Shown here piece after piece: positions 51,894 through 60,968 of a stretch of 64,000 nucleotides of DNA; the first letter of the stretch is position 1, and each line of letters starts with the position of its first letter. This DNA is from JBFELO01 sp041552055 (GTDB taxonomy: Bacteria > Acidobacteriota > Thermoanaerobaculia > Thermoanaerobaculales > Sulfomarinibacteraceae): positions 32,698 to 96,697 of the forward strand of contig JBFELO010000002.1 in the NCBI GenBank assembly GCA_041552055.1, given 5' to 3'. Made by a program: the position numbers and the translations under genes. Under the pieces are notes generated by a model. That model saw only the letters and a program-made list of their open reading frames with translations. It was not told the DNA's origin and searched no databases.

Positions 51894-52658
51894 CTACTTC
51901 CCGACCGACAACTTCTCGAACGTCCTCGCCATCTGCAGCCGCTTCGATCTGTCCGAGGTTTCGAAATACGTAATCGGCACCCCGCTACGCGCGGCGAAGT
52001 GAGCGGCCTGCGCTTTGGTCACGAAGCCCTCGCCGGTCGCGGGATCGCGGAGCATGTCGAACCGACGCCCCCAGATCGTGCGCACCGCGTTGCCGTCCTC
52101 GTACGGAATGAAGTCGGTCGGGCAGATCTCGGCACACGCCAGGCAACCGATGCAATCGGGCGGCGGCTGCTCGAACGGCGGCGCGATCTCACGTCCCCAG
52201 CCGCGGTTGATGGAGGAGATTGCGGAAATCCCGATGTGGTCGCACGCCCGGGTGCACAGACCGCACAGAATACAGTCCGTGGGCTCGGGGTTCGGCATGT
52301 ACGAGGTCTCTTCGATCCCGTGCTCGCCGGCAAGGCGCCGGATGAGTGGCGTTTCCGGGCAGCGGGCCAACAGCAGATCGAGCACCACTCTTCTGGTCTC
52401 CAACACCCGTTCCGACTGGGTGAAGACCCGCAGGCCCTCCTTCACGGGGTGATTGCAGGAGGTCACCATCTTGAACCAGTCTTCGTCCCAGCCCTCCTGC
52501 CAGATGTCCACCACGCACAGCCGACAGCCGCCCCACGGCTCGAGGCCGTCGAACTGGCACAGGGTCGGCACGTCCACGCCCGCTTCTCTGGCGGCGTCGA
52601 GGATGTACGCGTGTTCCGAGACGGTGACCTTCCTTCCGTTGACGGTGAGGGTGGTCAT
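51894..52658 (-). CDS. NuoG-N-terminus-like (HoxU type) Fe-S subunit
   Basis: The 254-residue protein has an N-terminal [2Fe-2S] domain (CQFDGLEPWGGCRLC, then SCNHPV), the NuoG/HoxU-type Cys-rich middle and two [4Fe-4S] motifs (CILCGLCTRACDHIG, CIGCLACAEICPTDF). It stops before the molybdopterin domain of complex I NuoG, as in HoxU and HndD-like small subunits. It would relay electrons to the flavin subunit. Its ATG overlaps the NuoF-like stop (ATGA). Confidence 0.92.
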   Translation of the reverse strand: MTTLTVNGRKVTVSEHAYILDAAREAGVDVPTLCQFDGLEPWGGCRLCVVDIWQEGWDEDWFKMVTSCNHPVKEGLRVFTQSERVLETRRVVLDLLLARCPETPLIRRLAGEHGIEETSYMPNPEPTDCILCGLCTRACDHIGISAISSINRGWGREIAPPFEQPPPDCIGCLACAEICPTDFIPYEDGNAVRTIWGRRFDMLRDPATGEGFVTKAQAAHFAARSGVPITYFETSDRSKRLQMARTFEKLSVGK

Positions 52659-54544
52659 GACGCCACCTCCTGCGAGAGCTCGACCTTGGGAAATGTCCGT
52701 ATCGCTTCCGTCGGACACACGTCGAAGCAGGCGCCGCACGAAATGCAGGCGTCATGGTGGATCACGTGCAGCTCCTTGACGGTGCCGGTGATGGCGTCGG
52801 TCGGGCACGCCTTGAAGCACACGTGGCAACCGTCGCACAGATCTTCGACGATCTCGTAGGCGGTCAGCTCGCGGCAGATCCCTGCCGGACACGCCCGGTC
52901 GGCGATGTGCGCCTCATACTCGGCACGGAAGTACTTCAGGGTCGACAGGACGGGGTTCGGCGCCGACTTGCCGAGTTCGCACAGGCTCCCCAGCTGCATG
53001 CCTCGAGACAGCCGCTCGACAACCTCGATGTCGCCCTCCCGGCCCCGGCCCGCCACGAGACGGTCGTAGATGGACAACATCTGCTTCAGTCCTTCGCGAC
53101 AGGGCACGCACTTCCCGCAGGATTCCTCGGTGAGGAAGTTGAGGAAGTAACGGGCCACGTCCACCATGCAGGTCCGGTCGTCCATCACGATCATGCCGCC
53201 CGAGCCCATCATCGAGCCGACCTCGGCGAGCTTCTCGTAATCCACCGGCAGGTCGAGCAGGGACTCCGGCACACAACCGCCCGACGGACCACCGGTCTGC
53301 ACCGCCTTGAACGGGCGGTCCCCGAGAATTCCGCCGCCGATGTCGAAGATGATCTCGCGCAGCGAGGTCCCCATGGGGAGCTCGATGAGGCCGGTATTCT
53401 TGACCTTGCCGACCAGCGAGAACGCCTTGGTCCCCTTGGATTTCTCCGTTCCCATGGACGCAAACCACTCGCCGCCGCGGTCGACGATCGCGCCGATTCC
53501 GGCCCACGTCTCCACGTTGTTGAGCACCGTCGGCAGATCGAAGAGACCCTTGTCGGTGGAGTGCACGTACTTGGCGCGCGGCTCGCCGGTCTTGCCCTCC
53601 AGCGAGCGCATCAGGGCCGACGACTCGCCGCACACGAAGGCTCCGCCGCCGCGGGAGATCCGGACATCGAAGTCGAACCCCGAACCCATGATGTCGGTCC
53701 CCAGCAGGCCGAACTTGCGTGCCTCCTCGATGGCGATGGTCAGATGCACCACCGCCAACGGGTACTCGTCCCGGACGTAGATGTAACCCTCGTGGGATCC
53801 GATGGCGTAGGCACCGATGATCATGCCCTCGAGCACCGAGTGCGGGTCGCCCTCCATGATCGAGCGGTCTTTGAACGCCCCCGGATCGCCCTCGTCTCCG
53901 TTGCACAGCACGAACCGCCGCTCGCCCGGGGCCTGCTTGCACGAGCGCCACTTGCGGGCCGTGTTGAAACCGGCGCCGCCGCGACCACGCTGACCCGAGA
54001 CCGCCACCTGCTCGATCACTTCGTCGGGATCCATCTCGTACAGAGCCTTGGCGAGGCCGGCGTACGCGCCCCCGGCGACGGCGTCGAGGATGTCGATCGG
54101 ATCGATGCGGCCGATGTTCCGCATGGCCACCCGCACCTGGTGCTTGTAGAAAGGGATTTCCTCGTACTGTTCGATCCGCTGGCCGTCCACCGGGTTCTTG
54201 TACAGCAGGCCCTGGATGATCTCGCCGCCGATAACGGTCTCTTCGACGATCTGCTCCACCTGCTTCGGCTTGACCTTGGTGTAGAGGATGCCGGACGGAT
54301 GCAGCGCCACCAGTGGTCCGCGCTCGCAGAAGCCGTGGCAGCCGGTGCTCTTGACGAAGAGGCCGACCGAGGCGTCCAGGCCCCGCTTGGCGACCTCCTC
54401 GGCAAAGGCGTCGGCAACCTTCTTCGATCCGGACGCCAGACAGCCCGTGCCGCAGCACACCAGAATCTGCTGCTCTCGACTCGCGTTGCGTTGCCTTGCC
54501 TGGCTCTGCAACGCCTCGAACTGGTCCCTGGACTCAATTCTCAT
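52655..54544 (-). CDS. NuoF-like NADH-oxidoreductase flavin subunit with extra Fe-S domains
   Basis: The 629-residue protein has an N-terminal thioredoxin-like [2Fe-2S] domain (CCGTGCLAS ... STGCHGFCERG), the NuoF core with NAD/FMN sites (GQRGRGGAGFNTARKW, GDEGDPGAFKDR) and the N3 cluster motif (SCGKCVPCREG), plus a C-terminal ferredoxin domain with two [4Fe-4S] motifs (CDGCHVCFKACP, CISCGACFDVCP). This is the layout of HndC/HydB-like subunits that link NAD(H) and ferredoxin. The NuoE-like gene overlaps it by 11 bases. Confidence 0.95.
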   Translation of the reverse strand: MRIESRDQFEALQSQARQRNASREQQILVCCGTGCLASGSKKVADAFAEEVAKRGLDASVGLFVKSTGCHGFCERGPLVALHPSGILYTKVKPKQVEQIVEETVIGGEIIQGLLYKNPVDGQRIEQYEEIPFYKHQVRVAMRNIGRIDPIDILDAVAGGAYAGLAKALYEMDPDEVIEQVAVSGQRGRGGAGFNTARKWRSCKQAPGERRFVLCNGDEGDPGAFKDRSIMEGDPHSVLEGMIIGAYAIGSHEGYIYVRDEYPLAVVHLTIAIEEARKFGLLGTDIMGSGFDFDVRISRGGGAFVCGESSALMRSLEGKTGEPRAKYVHSTDKGLFDLPTVLNNVETWAGIGAIVDRGGEWFASMGTEKSKGTKAFSLVGKVKNTGLIELPMGTSLREIIFDIGGGILGDRPFKAVQTGGPSGGCVPESLLDLPVDYEKLAEVGSMMGSGGMIVMDDRTCMVDVARYFLNFLTEESCGKCVPCREGLKQMLSIYDRLVAGRGREGDIEVVERLSRGMQLGSLCELGKSAPNPVLSTLKYFRAEYEAHIADRACPAGICRELTAYEIVEDLCDGCHVCFKACPTDAITGTVKELHVIHHDACISCGACFDVCPTEAIRTFPKVELSQEVAS

Positions 54545-55019
54545 CGTCGCTGTCCCCCTCGGCCAGGTACTTGGACACGCGCGCCGGTTTGGCGTTGCCC
54601 CGGTACGTCTCGCCCACGATCATCACCGGGGCCATCGCGCAGGCGCCGACGCAGTTGACCGTCTTCACCGTGAAGCGGAGATCCTCGGTCGTCTCGTCGG
54701 GCTCCACGCCGAGCTTTCGCTCGAGCTCGTCGACCAGTTGGCCGGCCCCGCGGATGTGACAGGCCGTCCCCATGCACACACGGATCACCGTGTCGCCCTG
54801 CGGCGTCAAGGAGAATGCCTTGTAGAACGTGGACACCGAGAAGACCTTTGCCAGGGGTACGCCGAGCGCATCGGAGACCCGCGCCAGCACGTCGCACGGG
54901 AGGTAGTTGTAGGCGCGATGGACGTCCTGGAGCACCTGGATCAACGCCGGCTCCTCCGCCGGGTACTGTCCGAGGATCTCCTCAGCCCTGGTCAGATCCA
55001 CACACGGCTCTCCGGTCAT
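54534..55019 (-). CDS. NuoE-like thioredoxin-fold [2Fe-2S] subunit
   Basis: The 161-residue protein has an N-terminal helical part (LIQVLQDVHRAYNYLP) and the thioredoxin-like [2Fe-2S] domain with CMGTACHIRG and CVGACAMAP, four Cys in the NuoE spacing. It passes electrons between the NuoF-like flavin and other carriers. The stop lies inside the next gene. The start overlaps the stop of the gamma-subunit gene by four bases, so the OFOR and Nuo parts are one coupled operon. Confidence 0.95.
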   Translation of the reverse strand: MTGEPCVDLTRAEEILGQYPAEEPALIQVLQDVHRAYNYLPCDVLARVSDALGVPLAKVFSVSTFYKAFSLTPQGDTVIRVCMGTACHIRGAGQLVDELERKLGVEPDETTEDLRFTVKTVNCVGACAMAPVMIVGETYRGNAKPARVSKYLAEGDSDDEN

Positions 55020-55588
55020 GCACCCTCCTCCACCGGAACCTCCTCTACCGCAGCGCCGGTGCCAATATCGTAACCACGGTGCAATGTCTCCAGATTGACA
55101 TCGACGACCTTCGGTTTGGCGGCAAAGCTCTCCCGGACGACATCTTCCACCTTGTCGAGCGGCACAGCCTTGGTGGCACCGATGTATGCGCCCAGAGCCA
55201 CCAGGTTGGCCGCCCGTGGATTCCCGAGCTCGTTGGCGACCTCGTTGGCCGGCACCAAGATCACCCTGAGATCGTCACGTTGCGCCTCTCGGTCTATGAG
55301 CGACGAGTTGATGAGCAGGACTCCGCCGGGCCGAACCCGCGGCTCGAACTTGTCGAGCGCCGGCAGGTTCATGGCGAGCAGCGCCCGCGGCGATCGAATC
55401 ACCGGCGAACCCACCGGCCTGTCCGAGATGACAACGGTGCAGTTGCAGGTGCCGCCCCGCATCTCAGGGCCGTACGATGGCATCCACGACACCTCTTTCC
55501 CGTCGTTCATCCCCGCGTACGCCAGGATCTTGCCGATCAGCAGGATCCCCTGACCGCCGAACCCAGCCATGATCACGTCGTTCTGCAT
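55016..55588 (-). CDS. 2-oxoacid:ferredoxin oxidoreductase gamma subunit
   Basis: The 190-residue protein matches the gamma domain of OFORs: MAGFGGQGILLIGKILAYAG at the N-terminus, WMPSYGPEMRGGTCNC and VALGAYIG. In these enzymes gamma contacts CoA. The longer frame to 55924 is an overlap with the beta gene; the ATG at 55588 has GGGGGA upstream. Together with the alpha, beta and ferredoxin genes it forms a four-subunit VOR/KOR-type enzyme. Confidence 0.94.
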   Translation of the reverse strand: MQNDVIMAGFGGQGILLIGKILAYAGMNDGKEVSWMPSYGPEMRGGTCNCTVVISDRPVGSPVIRSPRALLAMNLPALDKFEPRVRPGGVLLINSSLIDREAQRDDLRVILVPANEVANELGNPRAANLVALGAYIGATKAVPLDKVEDVVRESFAAKPKVVDVNLETLHRGYDIGTGAAVEEVPVEEGA

Positions 55589-55598
55589 CGCTCCCCCG

Positions 55599-56372
55599 TT
55601 ACGATCCGTTCGGTCGCGGTGCCCGATCGTCGCCCTCCGGAGTCTTGAACACACCCAGGGGGTAGTAGGGCAGCATGTTTCTGGCCAGCCATTCGGTGGC
55701 CTCGGCCGGCGGCACGCCCCAATTGGTCGGACAGGTCGAGAGAATCTCGACCAACGAAAAGCACGTGTTCTCCACCTGGTAGCGGAACGCCCTGCGCAGC
55801 ATTTCCTTCGCGTTGATGGACAGCAGCGGATCGTGCACCGATGCCCGGGCGATGAATGCCGGCGTGCGCAGGGTGGACAGCAATTCGACGACTCGGATCG
55901 GATGGCCGGTGGCCTCAACGTCACGTCCTAGCTGGCAGGTTGTGGCCACCTGGCCGGGGAGGGTCGTGGGTGCCATCTGACCGCCGGTCATGCCGTAGAT
56001 CGCATTGTTGACGAAGACGACCGTGACCTTTTCACCACGATTCGCGCAGTGAACGATCTCGCTCATCCCGATCGACGCGAGGTCTCCGTCGCCCTGATAT
56101 GTGAAGACGATCAGATCGGGGCGCGCCCGCTTGATGCCGGTCGCGACGGCCGGCGCTCGACCGTGGGAGGCCTCGTGGAAGTCCATGTTGAAGTAGTTGT
56201 ACGCCAGCACCGAACAACCAACCGGGGCGATGCCCACGGTCCGTTCGCGCACACCGAGCTCGTCGATCACCTCGGCGACCAGCCGGTGGATGACACCATG
56301 GGTGCACCCGGGACAGTAGTGGGTGGTGACATCAATCAACCCCTGCGGACGGGAAAACACGGTCTCAGCCAT
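55599..56372 (-). CDS. 2-oxoacid:ferredoxin oxidoreductase beta subunit
   Basis: The 257-residue subunit binds thiamine diphosphate and an Fe-S cluster: HYCPGCTHG, TPP motif GDGDLASIG ... VNNAIYGMTGGQMAPT. The oxoacid is decarboxylated on TPP here and electrons leave through the cluster. The pattern fits VorA/KorB-like enzymes acting on branched-chain 2-oxoacids or 2-oxoglutarate. Its start overlaps the alpha stop by 8 bases. Confidence 0.94.
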   Translation of the reverse strand: MAETVFSRPQGLIDVTTHYCPGCTHGVIHRLVAEVIDELGVRERTVGIAPVGCSVLAYNYFNMDFHEASHGRAPAVATGIKRARPDLIVFTYQGDGDLASIGMSEIVHCANRGEKVTVVFVNNAIYGMTGGQMAPTTLPGQVATTCQLGRDVEATGHPIRVVELLSTLRTPAFIARASVHDPLLSINAKEMLRRAFRYQVENTCFSLVEILSTCPTNWGVPPAEATEWLARNMLPYYPLGVFKTPEGDDRAPRPNGS

Positions 56373-57447
56373 GGATCACCTCCCGATCCTCGAGGATCGC
56401 GGTCGTTTGCTCGATCACTTCCTCCGGACTCACCAGCATCCCGCCGACCCGGCTGTAGAAGTGGATCGGCCGCTCGGCACCGACCGCCAGTCGTACGTCC
56501 TCGATCATCTGGCCCGTGCTCAGCTCCACCACCAAGACCGCCTTCGCACGCCTCGCCGCCTCACGTACCGCGTCGTAGGGGTACGGAAACAGGCTGATCG
56601 GTCGCACCATCCCGACGTGGATGCCCTGCTCCGCAAACTCCTCGATGGCGGTGTAGCAGACCCGGGCGACGGTGCCGTAGGCGACGATCAGGACGTCGTA
56701 GTCCTCCTCGGTGCCGTAGCTCGAGTATCGGACCTCGTCGCGGACAATCGCGTCGTACTTCTCCTTGAGCCTGAGGTTGTGGCGCTCGAGCTCCTCGGGG
56801 TCGAGGTAGAGCGAGTTGATGATCGCGCGTGGTCGCTCCCCGGTGTAGCCGGTGGCGGCCCATGTCTTGGGCTCGAGCTCCTTGATCGGCTGGCGATCCT
56901 CTGCAAACTCCACCGGCTCCATCATCTGACCGATCAGTCCGTCTCCCAACACGATCACCGGGTTCCGGTAGTGGTCGGCGAGGTCGAAGGCATCCTGCAC
57001 GAGGTCCGCCGCCTCCTGCACCGACCACGGCGCCAACACGAGTAGGCGAAAATCACCGTGAGCCATGCCCTTCGTGGTCTGGAGGTAGTCGCTCTGGGAC
57101 GGCAGAATGCCGCCGAGGCCGGGTCCGGCACGCATGATGCTGACGATGACCACCGGCAGTTCCGAACCCGCGAGGTACGAGATCCCCTCGGCCATGAGGG
57201 AAATCCCCGGGGACGACGAGGAGGTCATCACCCTTTCGCCGGTGCCGGACGCCCCGTACAGCATGTTCGACGCGGCCACCTCGCTCTCCGCCTGGACAAA
57301 GGTCCCGCCCACCTGAGGCAGCCGCATGGACATGTACTCGGGTATCTCGTTCTGCGGAGTGATCGGATAGCCGAAGAACAGGCGGCAGCCGGCCTGGATC
57401 GCCGCCTCGCCGATGGCCTCCGCGCCTTTCATGAGTTTTTTCGTCAT
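56365..57447 (-). CDS. 2-oxoacid:ferredoxin oxidoreductase alpha subunit (VorB-like)
   Basis: The 360-residue subunit shows GYPITPQNEIPEY, AESEVAASNMLYGAS, SSSPGISLMAEG and the C-terminal ARRAKAVLVVELSTGQM. This order is that of VorB-type alpha subunits. It makes the substrate channel with the beta subunit. The ATG at 57447 has GGAG 8 bases upstream; a TTG start at 57465 is less likely. A composite repeat separates it from the ferredoxin gene. Confidence 0.94.
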   Translation of the reverse strand: MTKKLMKGAEAIGEAAIQAGCRLFFGYPITPQNEIPEYMSMRLPQVGGTFVQAESEVAASNMLYGASGTGERVMTSSSSPGISLMAEGISYLAGSELPVVIVSIMRAGPGLGGILPSQSDYLQTTKGMAHGDFRLLVLAPWSVQEAADLVQDAFDLADHYRNPVIVLGDGLIGQMMEPVEFAEDRQPIKELEPKTWAATGYTGERPRAIINSLYLDPEELERHNLRLKEKYDAIVRDEVRYSSYGTEEDYDVLIVAYGTVARVCYTAIEEFAEQGIHVGMVRPISLFPYPYDAVREAARRAKAVLVVELSTGQMIEDVRLAVGAERPIHFYSRVGGMLVSPEEVIEQTTAILEDREVIHG

Positions 57448-57793
57448 ACGTCGTTCTCCAGACAAGGAACTCGGGGCTCGGGGCTCATACCACCACCGGT
57501 CCGATCCTGGATGCTGGATGCAAGACTTTTTTCACGCGAAGCCGTGACGCGAAGCCGGATCCCCCAGCCACCCGAAGCAAATCTGTCATCGTCATCGTCA
57601 TCGGCGCGACTACCTCACTGGAACGACGGGGTTGGGCCCCAGGACTCCAGGATTGGGCCACCCTCCCACACGGTCCCTCCGTGGTACGTGGCGCGCGAGC
57701 CATTACCGATCCCTCACCCTGTTCCCTGCTCCCTGTTGCCTTCCTCGCGCTGAGCCAACACCCCGCTCCTCCGACTCTCCAAATCTCCCGGGG
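57448..57793. repeat. 346-base gap with composite repeat copy D (57506-57574)
   Basis: No gene seen. CTGGATGCTGGATGCAAGAC leads, through CACGCGAAGCC-type repeats, to GCCGGATCCCCCAGCCACCC. The insert between GGATGCT and GGATCCCC resembles that in copy B at 12698. The gap divides the ferredoxin and alpha genes of one operon. Confidence 0.65.
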
Positions 57794-58027
57794 TCAGTAC
57801 GAGAAGTAGTGATACATCGTCCCGTTGACCCTCATGTCGATCGCGAGGTCGGGACAGGTGATGCAGCACAGCCGACAGCCGATACACCTCATCTGCTCCA
57901 CCACTTCGGCGTAGAAGTAGCCCTTGTCGTTGATCCTCTTTCCCATGCCCAGGATCTTCTGCGGGCACGCTTGGACGCACAGCTCGCACCCCTTACAGGC
58001 GTTTGGGGTGATGATGATCTGCGGCAT
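57794..58027 (-). CDS. Ferredoxin subunit (2x[4Fe-4S]) of 2-oxoacid:ferredoxin oxidoreductase
   Basis: The 77-residue protein has two clusters: CKGCELCVQACPQ and CIGCRLCCITCPD. Size and spacing fit the delta (VorD/KorD) subunit that takes electrons from the beta subunit. It starts 11 bases after the P-loop ATPase gene and is followed by the alpha gene after a repeat-filled gap. Confidence 0.94.
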   Translation of the reverse strand: MPQIIITPNACKGCELCVQACPQKILGMGKRINDKGYFYAEVVEQMRCIGCRLCCITCPDLAIDMRVNGTMYHYFSY

Positions 58028-58038
58028 CCGATCTCCTT

Positions 58039-58785
58039 TCAGTTGACAACAAAAAGCGGACCCGAGGTCCGCTGTTCACGTGTCTGCTCGAAGGGCGGCA
58101 GCACCAGGCGTCGCAATACCAGCAACGGGCAGTCCAGCTCCGCCTCCGAGATTCCGTGGGCCGTGTCTTCGTCAACGGTGATCGCGACCAAGGGCAGGTC
58201 GAGCACGCCGGCGGCTTCCATCGCCATGCGGTACCCGTCGAGCACGACGTCGGTGGTGGTCTCACCCATCAGGTGTGTGTTGGAGACCAGACCGGTCACC
58301 GACAGCCGAGCCACCGTTTCGATCGCCCGCACCATGACCACCGCCTCTGTCGGATTGGGCGTCGACGGGCGCCTGAAGTTGAGCACCACCAGACAGTGCG
58401 TCTCCTCCGATGGTACGACGTCCGACAACGAGCCCAGGACCCTGGCACCGGTGTCGTCGCCGCCGACATCGGCGATCAGACGGCAGTGGGGATCGCGCAG
58501 CGCCTGGCGAATCTGGGGCACGATGATCGGCAGGTCCGCGTGCACGTTTTCACCGGTCGGTGCCAGCAGCCGTATTCCGGCCGCCGCCAACACGGCTCGG
58601 GCCGACCGCGAACGAAAGTAAGGTTTCACGATGTCGAGGTCGGCGAGTGTGACGGTCGAACCCTTGGCCGCCATGTCGAGCGCGCCGTTGAGGGCGATCT
58701 CGGTCTTTCCGCTACCGAAATGTCCCACCAGCAGAGTGACCCGTCTATCGAACAACTCGCCTCTCCTCAAAAGAACTCCGAGCAT
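58039..58785 (-). CDS. P-loop ATPase (MinD/CobQ-like) at the head of the redox operon
   Basis: The 248-residue protein has Walker A GHFGSGKTE near residue 21, an ADLDIVKPYFRSR segment and a Walker B-like LIADVGGDD. It resembles small ParA/MinD-like ATPases found next to OFOR genes, where a role in cluster assembly or complex formation is suspected but not shown. The ATG at 58785 has no clear ribosome site; a TTG at 58755 after AGGAGAGG is a strong alternative start. Confidence 0.8.
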   Translation of the reverse strand: MLGVLLRRGELFDRRVTLLVGHFGSGKTEIALNGALDMAAKGSTVTLADLDIVKPYFRSRSARAVLAAAGIRLLAPTGENVHADLPIIVPQIRQALRDPHCRLIADVGGDDTGARVLGSLSDVVPSEETHCLVVLNFRRPSTPNPTEAVVMVRAIETVARLSVTGLVSNTHLMGETTTDVVLDGYRMAMEAAGVLDLPLVAITVDEDTAHGISEAELDCPLLVLRRLVLPPFEQTREQRTSGPLFVVN

Positions 58786-58823
58786 CCCAGGCCCATAGCA
58801 TAGCGTGGTACTGCACCATTTTT

Positions 58824-58843
58824 AGCATACTATTTGGTATACT
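58824..58843. promoter_or_regulatory. GntR-type operator with divergent promoter
   Basis: AGCATAC and GTATACT (58824-58830 and 58837-58843) form an inverted repeat with one mismatch around a 6-base spacer. On the minus strand a TTGAAG box and TAAAAA box flank it, so binding would block transcription of the redox operon. The divergent GntR gene starts 62 bases away. Confidence 0.5.
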
Positions 58844-58905
58844 TCAAGGAGTACATATCGTACAATGGTGACCTCGAGACACCGTCTCTTGGCGAGGGAG
58901 AAATA

Positions 58906-59664
58906 GTGACGAAGTCAGTCACCGGGAACCGGCACATGCCCAGATCAAAGGCCGCTTCCGGTCCTGAGGACTCACCGAATCAGGTCCGCAGTGATTCGAC
59001 CTACAACGAGCTCCGCGAGCTCATCGTGTCCGGGCTCCTGAGCCCGGGTGCCCGGCTTGTCGAGGGTGAGGTGGCGCGTCGCCTCGGTGTGAGCAGGACA
59101 CCCGTGCGGTCTGCCTTCCATCGTCTCCAGCAGGAGGGCTATGCGGTGCCCGCGAGCGGCGGTAATGTGCGGACGAGGCTGGTCGTGTCGCCCATGACCA
59201 GCGAGGACGCGGCCGACCTCTTCAATATCGTGGGTGAGCTCGAAGGACTTTCCGGCCGGTATGCCGCAGATCTGGACCGCGTCGCACGTGTTCGCCTTTC
59301 CGATGAGATGACGCGGTTGAACTCCGAGTTGCTCGCCGCATCACAGGTGACGCAGCCCGACGCGACTCGAATGTTCGAGCTCGACGTCAGATTCCATCGT
59401 CAGTTGGTGGAGGCTGCGTCCCCACCGCGTCTACTCGCGCTGCATGACGCCATCAAACCGCAGGTCGACCGATACGCACGGTTGTACCTGTCGTCTCTCA
59501 CTGCCGAGCTCCCACTCTCCGTCGCCGAACACTCGGAGATCGTCCGCTCCCTGCGGCGCGGTGACGGAGACGGCACGCAGCAGATGATTCAGACGAACTG
59601 GCGTAACGCAGCCTACCGCGTGGGGACCATCATCGAGTCGATTGGCGAACGCGGCGTGTGGTGA
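58906..59664 (+). CDS. GntR-family (FCD) transcriptional regulator
   Basis: The 252-residue protein has a winged helix at about 35-100 (SDSTYNELRELIVSGLL, VARRLGVSRTPVRSAFHRL) and an FCD domain at about 110-240 (FELDVRFHRQLVEA, VAEHSEIVRSL). It is divergent from the P-loop ATPase/OFOR operon and probably represses it, sensing a 2-oxoacid or related acid. The GTG start is preferred because GAGGGAG lies 5 bases upstream; ATG 58936 is possible. Confidence 0.9.
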   Translation: MTKSVTGNRHMPRSKAASGPEDSPNQVRSDSTYNELRELIVSGLLSPGARLVEGEVARRLGVSRTPVRSAFHRLQQEGYAVPASGGNVRTRLVVSPMTSEDAADLFNIVGELEGLSGRYAADLDRVARVRLSDEMTRLNSELLAASQVTQPDATRMFELDVRFHRQLVEAASPPRLLALHDAIKPQVDRYARLYLSSLTAELPLSVAEHSEIVRSLRRGDGDGTQQMIQTNWRNAAYRVGTIIESIGERGVW

Positions 59665-59750
59665 GGATCTCCTCATCCGGGATCCGGGGTCCTAGATGTG
59701 GATTTCAGCATTCGGTATCCCGGCTATCATGACGTTGGAACCGTAAGGGG

Positions 59751-60968
59751 ATGTATCTCGCGGGTCTGACCCATCGCGATCGCTTGTTCGACATCGCCTG
59801 TCGATGGCTCGCCGACCGCGTCCAACCGGAGGACGGTCGGGAGCTCACCCGGATCTTCGCCTTCGAACGCGCAATCACGGCGCCGTCGGTACGCCGCCTG
59901 GCGGCCGACCTGGCTCGCACACTGAGGCCGGGTCCCCTGCTTCTGAATCGTGTCACGACAAAGGACGCCGTGCGGGAGGCGATCGTCGCGGCGGTCACCG
60001 ATCCGAATCTACGGATCCAGGACCTGCTCACCCGTTACCGCGAGCTCCCCGAGGAGTTCTTCCCCCGGACTCCGGTCAACATGAGCCTCATCTGTCGCGA
60101 GGACGGATCGTTGGCGGGAATGGTGCGCCGCAAGCGCATCCGGCGCATCGCCGACAAGGTATCCCGCCAGGTAGCAAACCAGCTCGCAGGGGAGATCGAT
60201 GACGTCGCCCGCAGACTGGCGAGCGAGCGGGCCAGACGCGAGGGGGTGTCTCTCGAGCACCTGGTCTCGTCTCGCGAACAGATGGCCGAGGAGTTCGCGG
60301 CGGCCGAGCGAACGGTCGCGGATCGGATCCGCGCGATGCAGGTCACGCTCGACCCGGAGCTCCAGCGCGTCGACGACGTGATCGGCATCCGGCTGGTGGT
60401 CACTCCCGATCAGATCGATCGGCTGGAGCGGGCGCTCGACGACCGTGAGGACACGTGGGCATGTCAGCGCAGGATTCACGACGGCTCGTACGTCGGCACC
60501 CACTACCTCGTCGACTTGGAGCTGCCTTCGGTCGACGAAACCGTCGCGGCGGTGCGGAACATCGACTGGTCGTTCGCGGATGGCCGCGGGGTCTCCCTTT
60601 TCGATCTGGAGTCCGACTTCTACGAGTACGTCTCGACCGGAAGCCGTACGTTTCGTGTCGAGCTCATCCTGAACACCATGGAGGACCTCGTGGAGTCCGA
60701 GTTCGGTCGATCGATCCACGAGGTTCGAATCCTCGAGCAGCGGGCGGCGTACACGGGCCGTATCGCTCAGAACGCCTCGTGGATCATCGAGTACATGCTC
60801 CAACTCGCCATTTCGCCGACCGTGTCGCCCGGCGAAATGCCGATCAAGATCTGGGGACGCTACGTCCGGGACACCGTCTCCCAGGCACTGGCCCGGATCG
60901 CGAACGGGGAACGCGAGGAGTGGCTGGTGCCGACGGACGGCGCCCAGCAGCGGGTGATCCCTCTCTGA
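59751..60968 (+). CDS. RelA/SpoT-like nucleotidyltransferase-domain protein
   Basis: The 405-residue protein has an N-terminal helical region and a long basic helix (about 125-200, RIADKVSRQVANQLAGEID). In the C-terminal half it has a RelA/SpoT-type pattern: VDDVIGIRLVV, YVGTHYLVDLELPS and FRVELILNTMEDLVESEFG, aligning with the (p)ppGpp synthetase DxxGIR, Y-x-S-x-H and ELQIRT motifs. Some catalytic residues differ, so activity is uncertain. The substrate may be another nucleotide. No hydrolase domain is seen. GGGG precedes the ATG. Confidence 0.6.
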   Translation: MYLAGLTHRDRLFDIACRWLADRVQPEDGRELTRIFAFERAITAPSVRRLAADLARTLRPGPLLLNRVTTKDAVREAIVAAVTDPNLRIQDLLTRYRELPEEFFPRTPVNMSLICREDGSLAGMVRRKRIRRIADKVSRQVANQLAGEIDDVARRLASERARREGVSLEHLVSSREQMAEEFAAAERTVADRIRAMQVTLDPELQRVDDVIGIRLVVTPDQIDRLERALDDREDTWACQRRIHDGSYVGTHYLVDLELPSVDETVAAVRNIDWSFADGRGVSLFDLESDFYEYVSTGSRTFRVELILNTMEDLVESEFGRSIHEVRILEQRAAYTGRIAQNASWIIEYMLQLAISPTVSPGEMPIKIWGRYVRDTVSQALARIANGEREEWLVPTDGAQQRVIPL

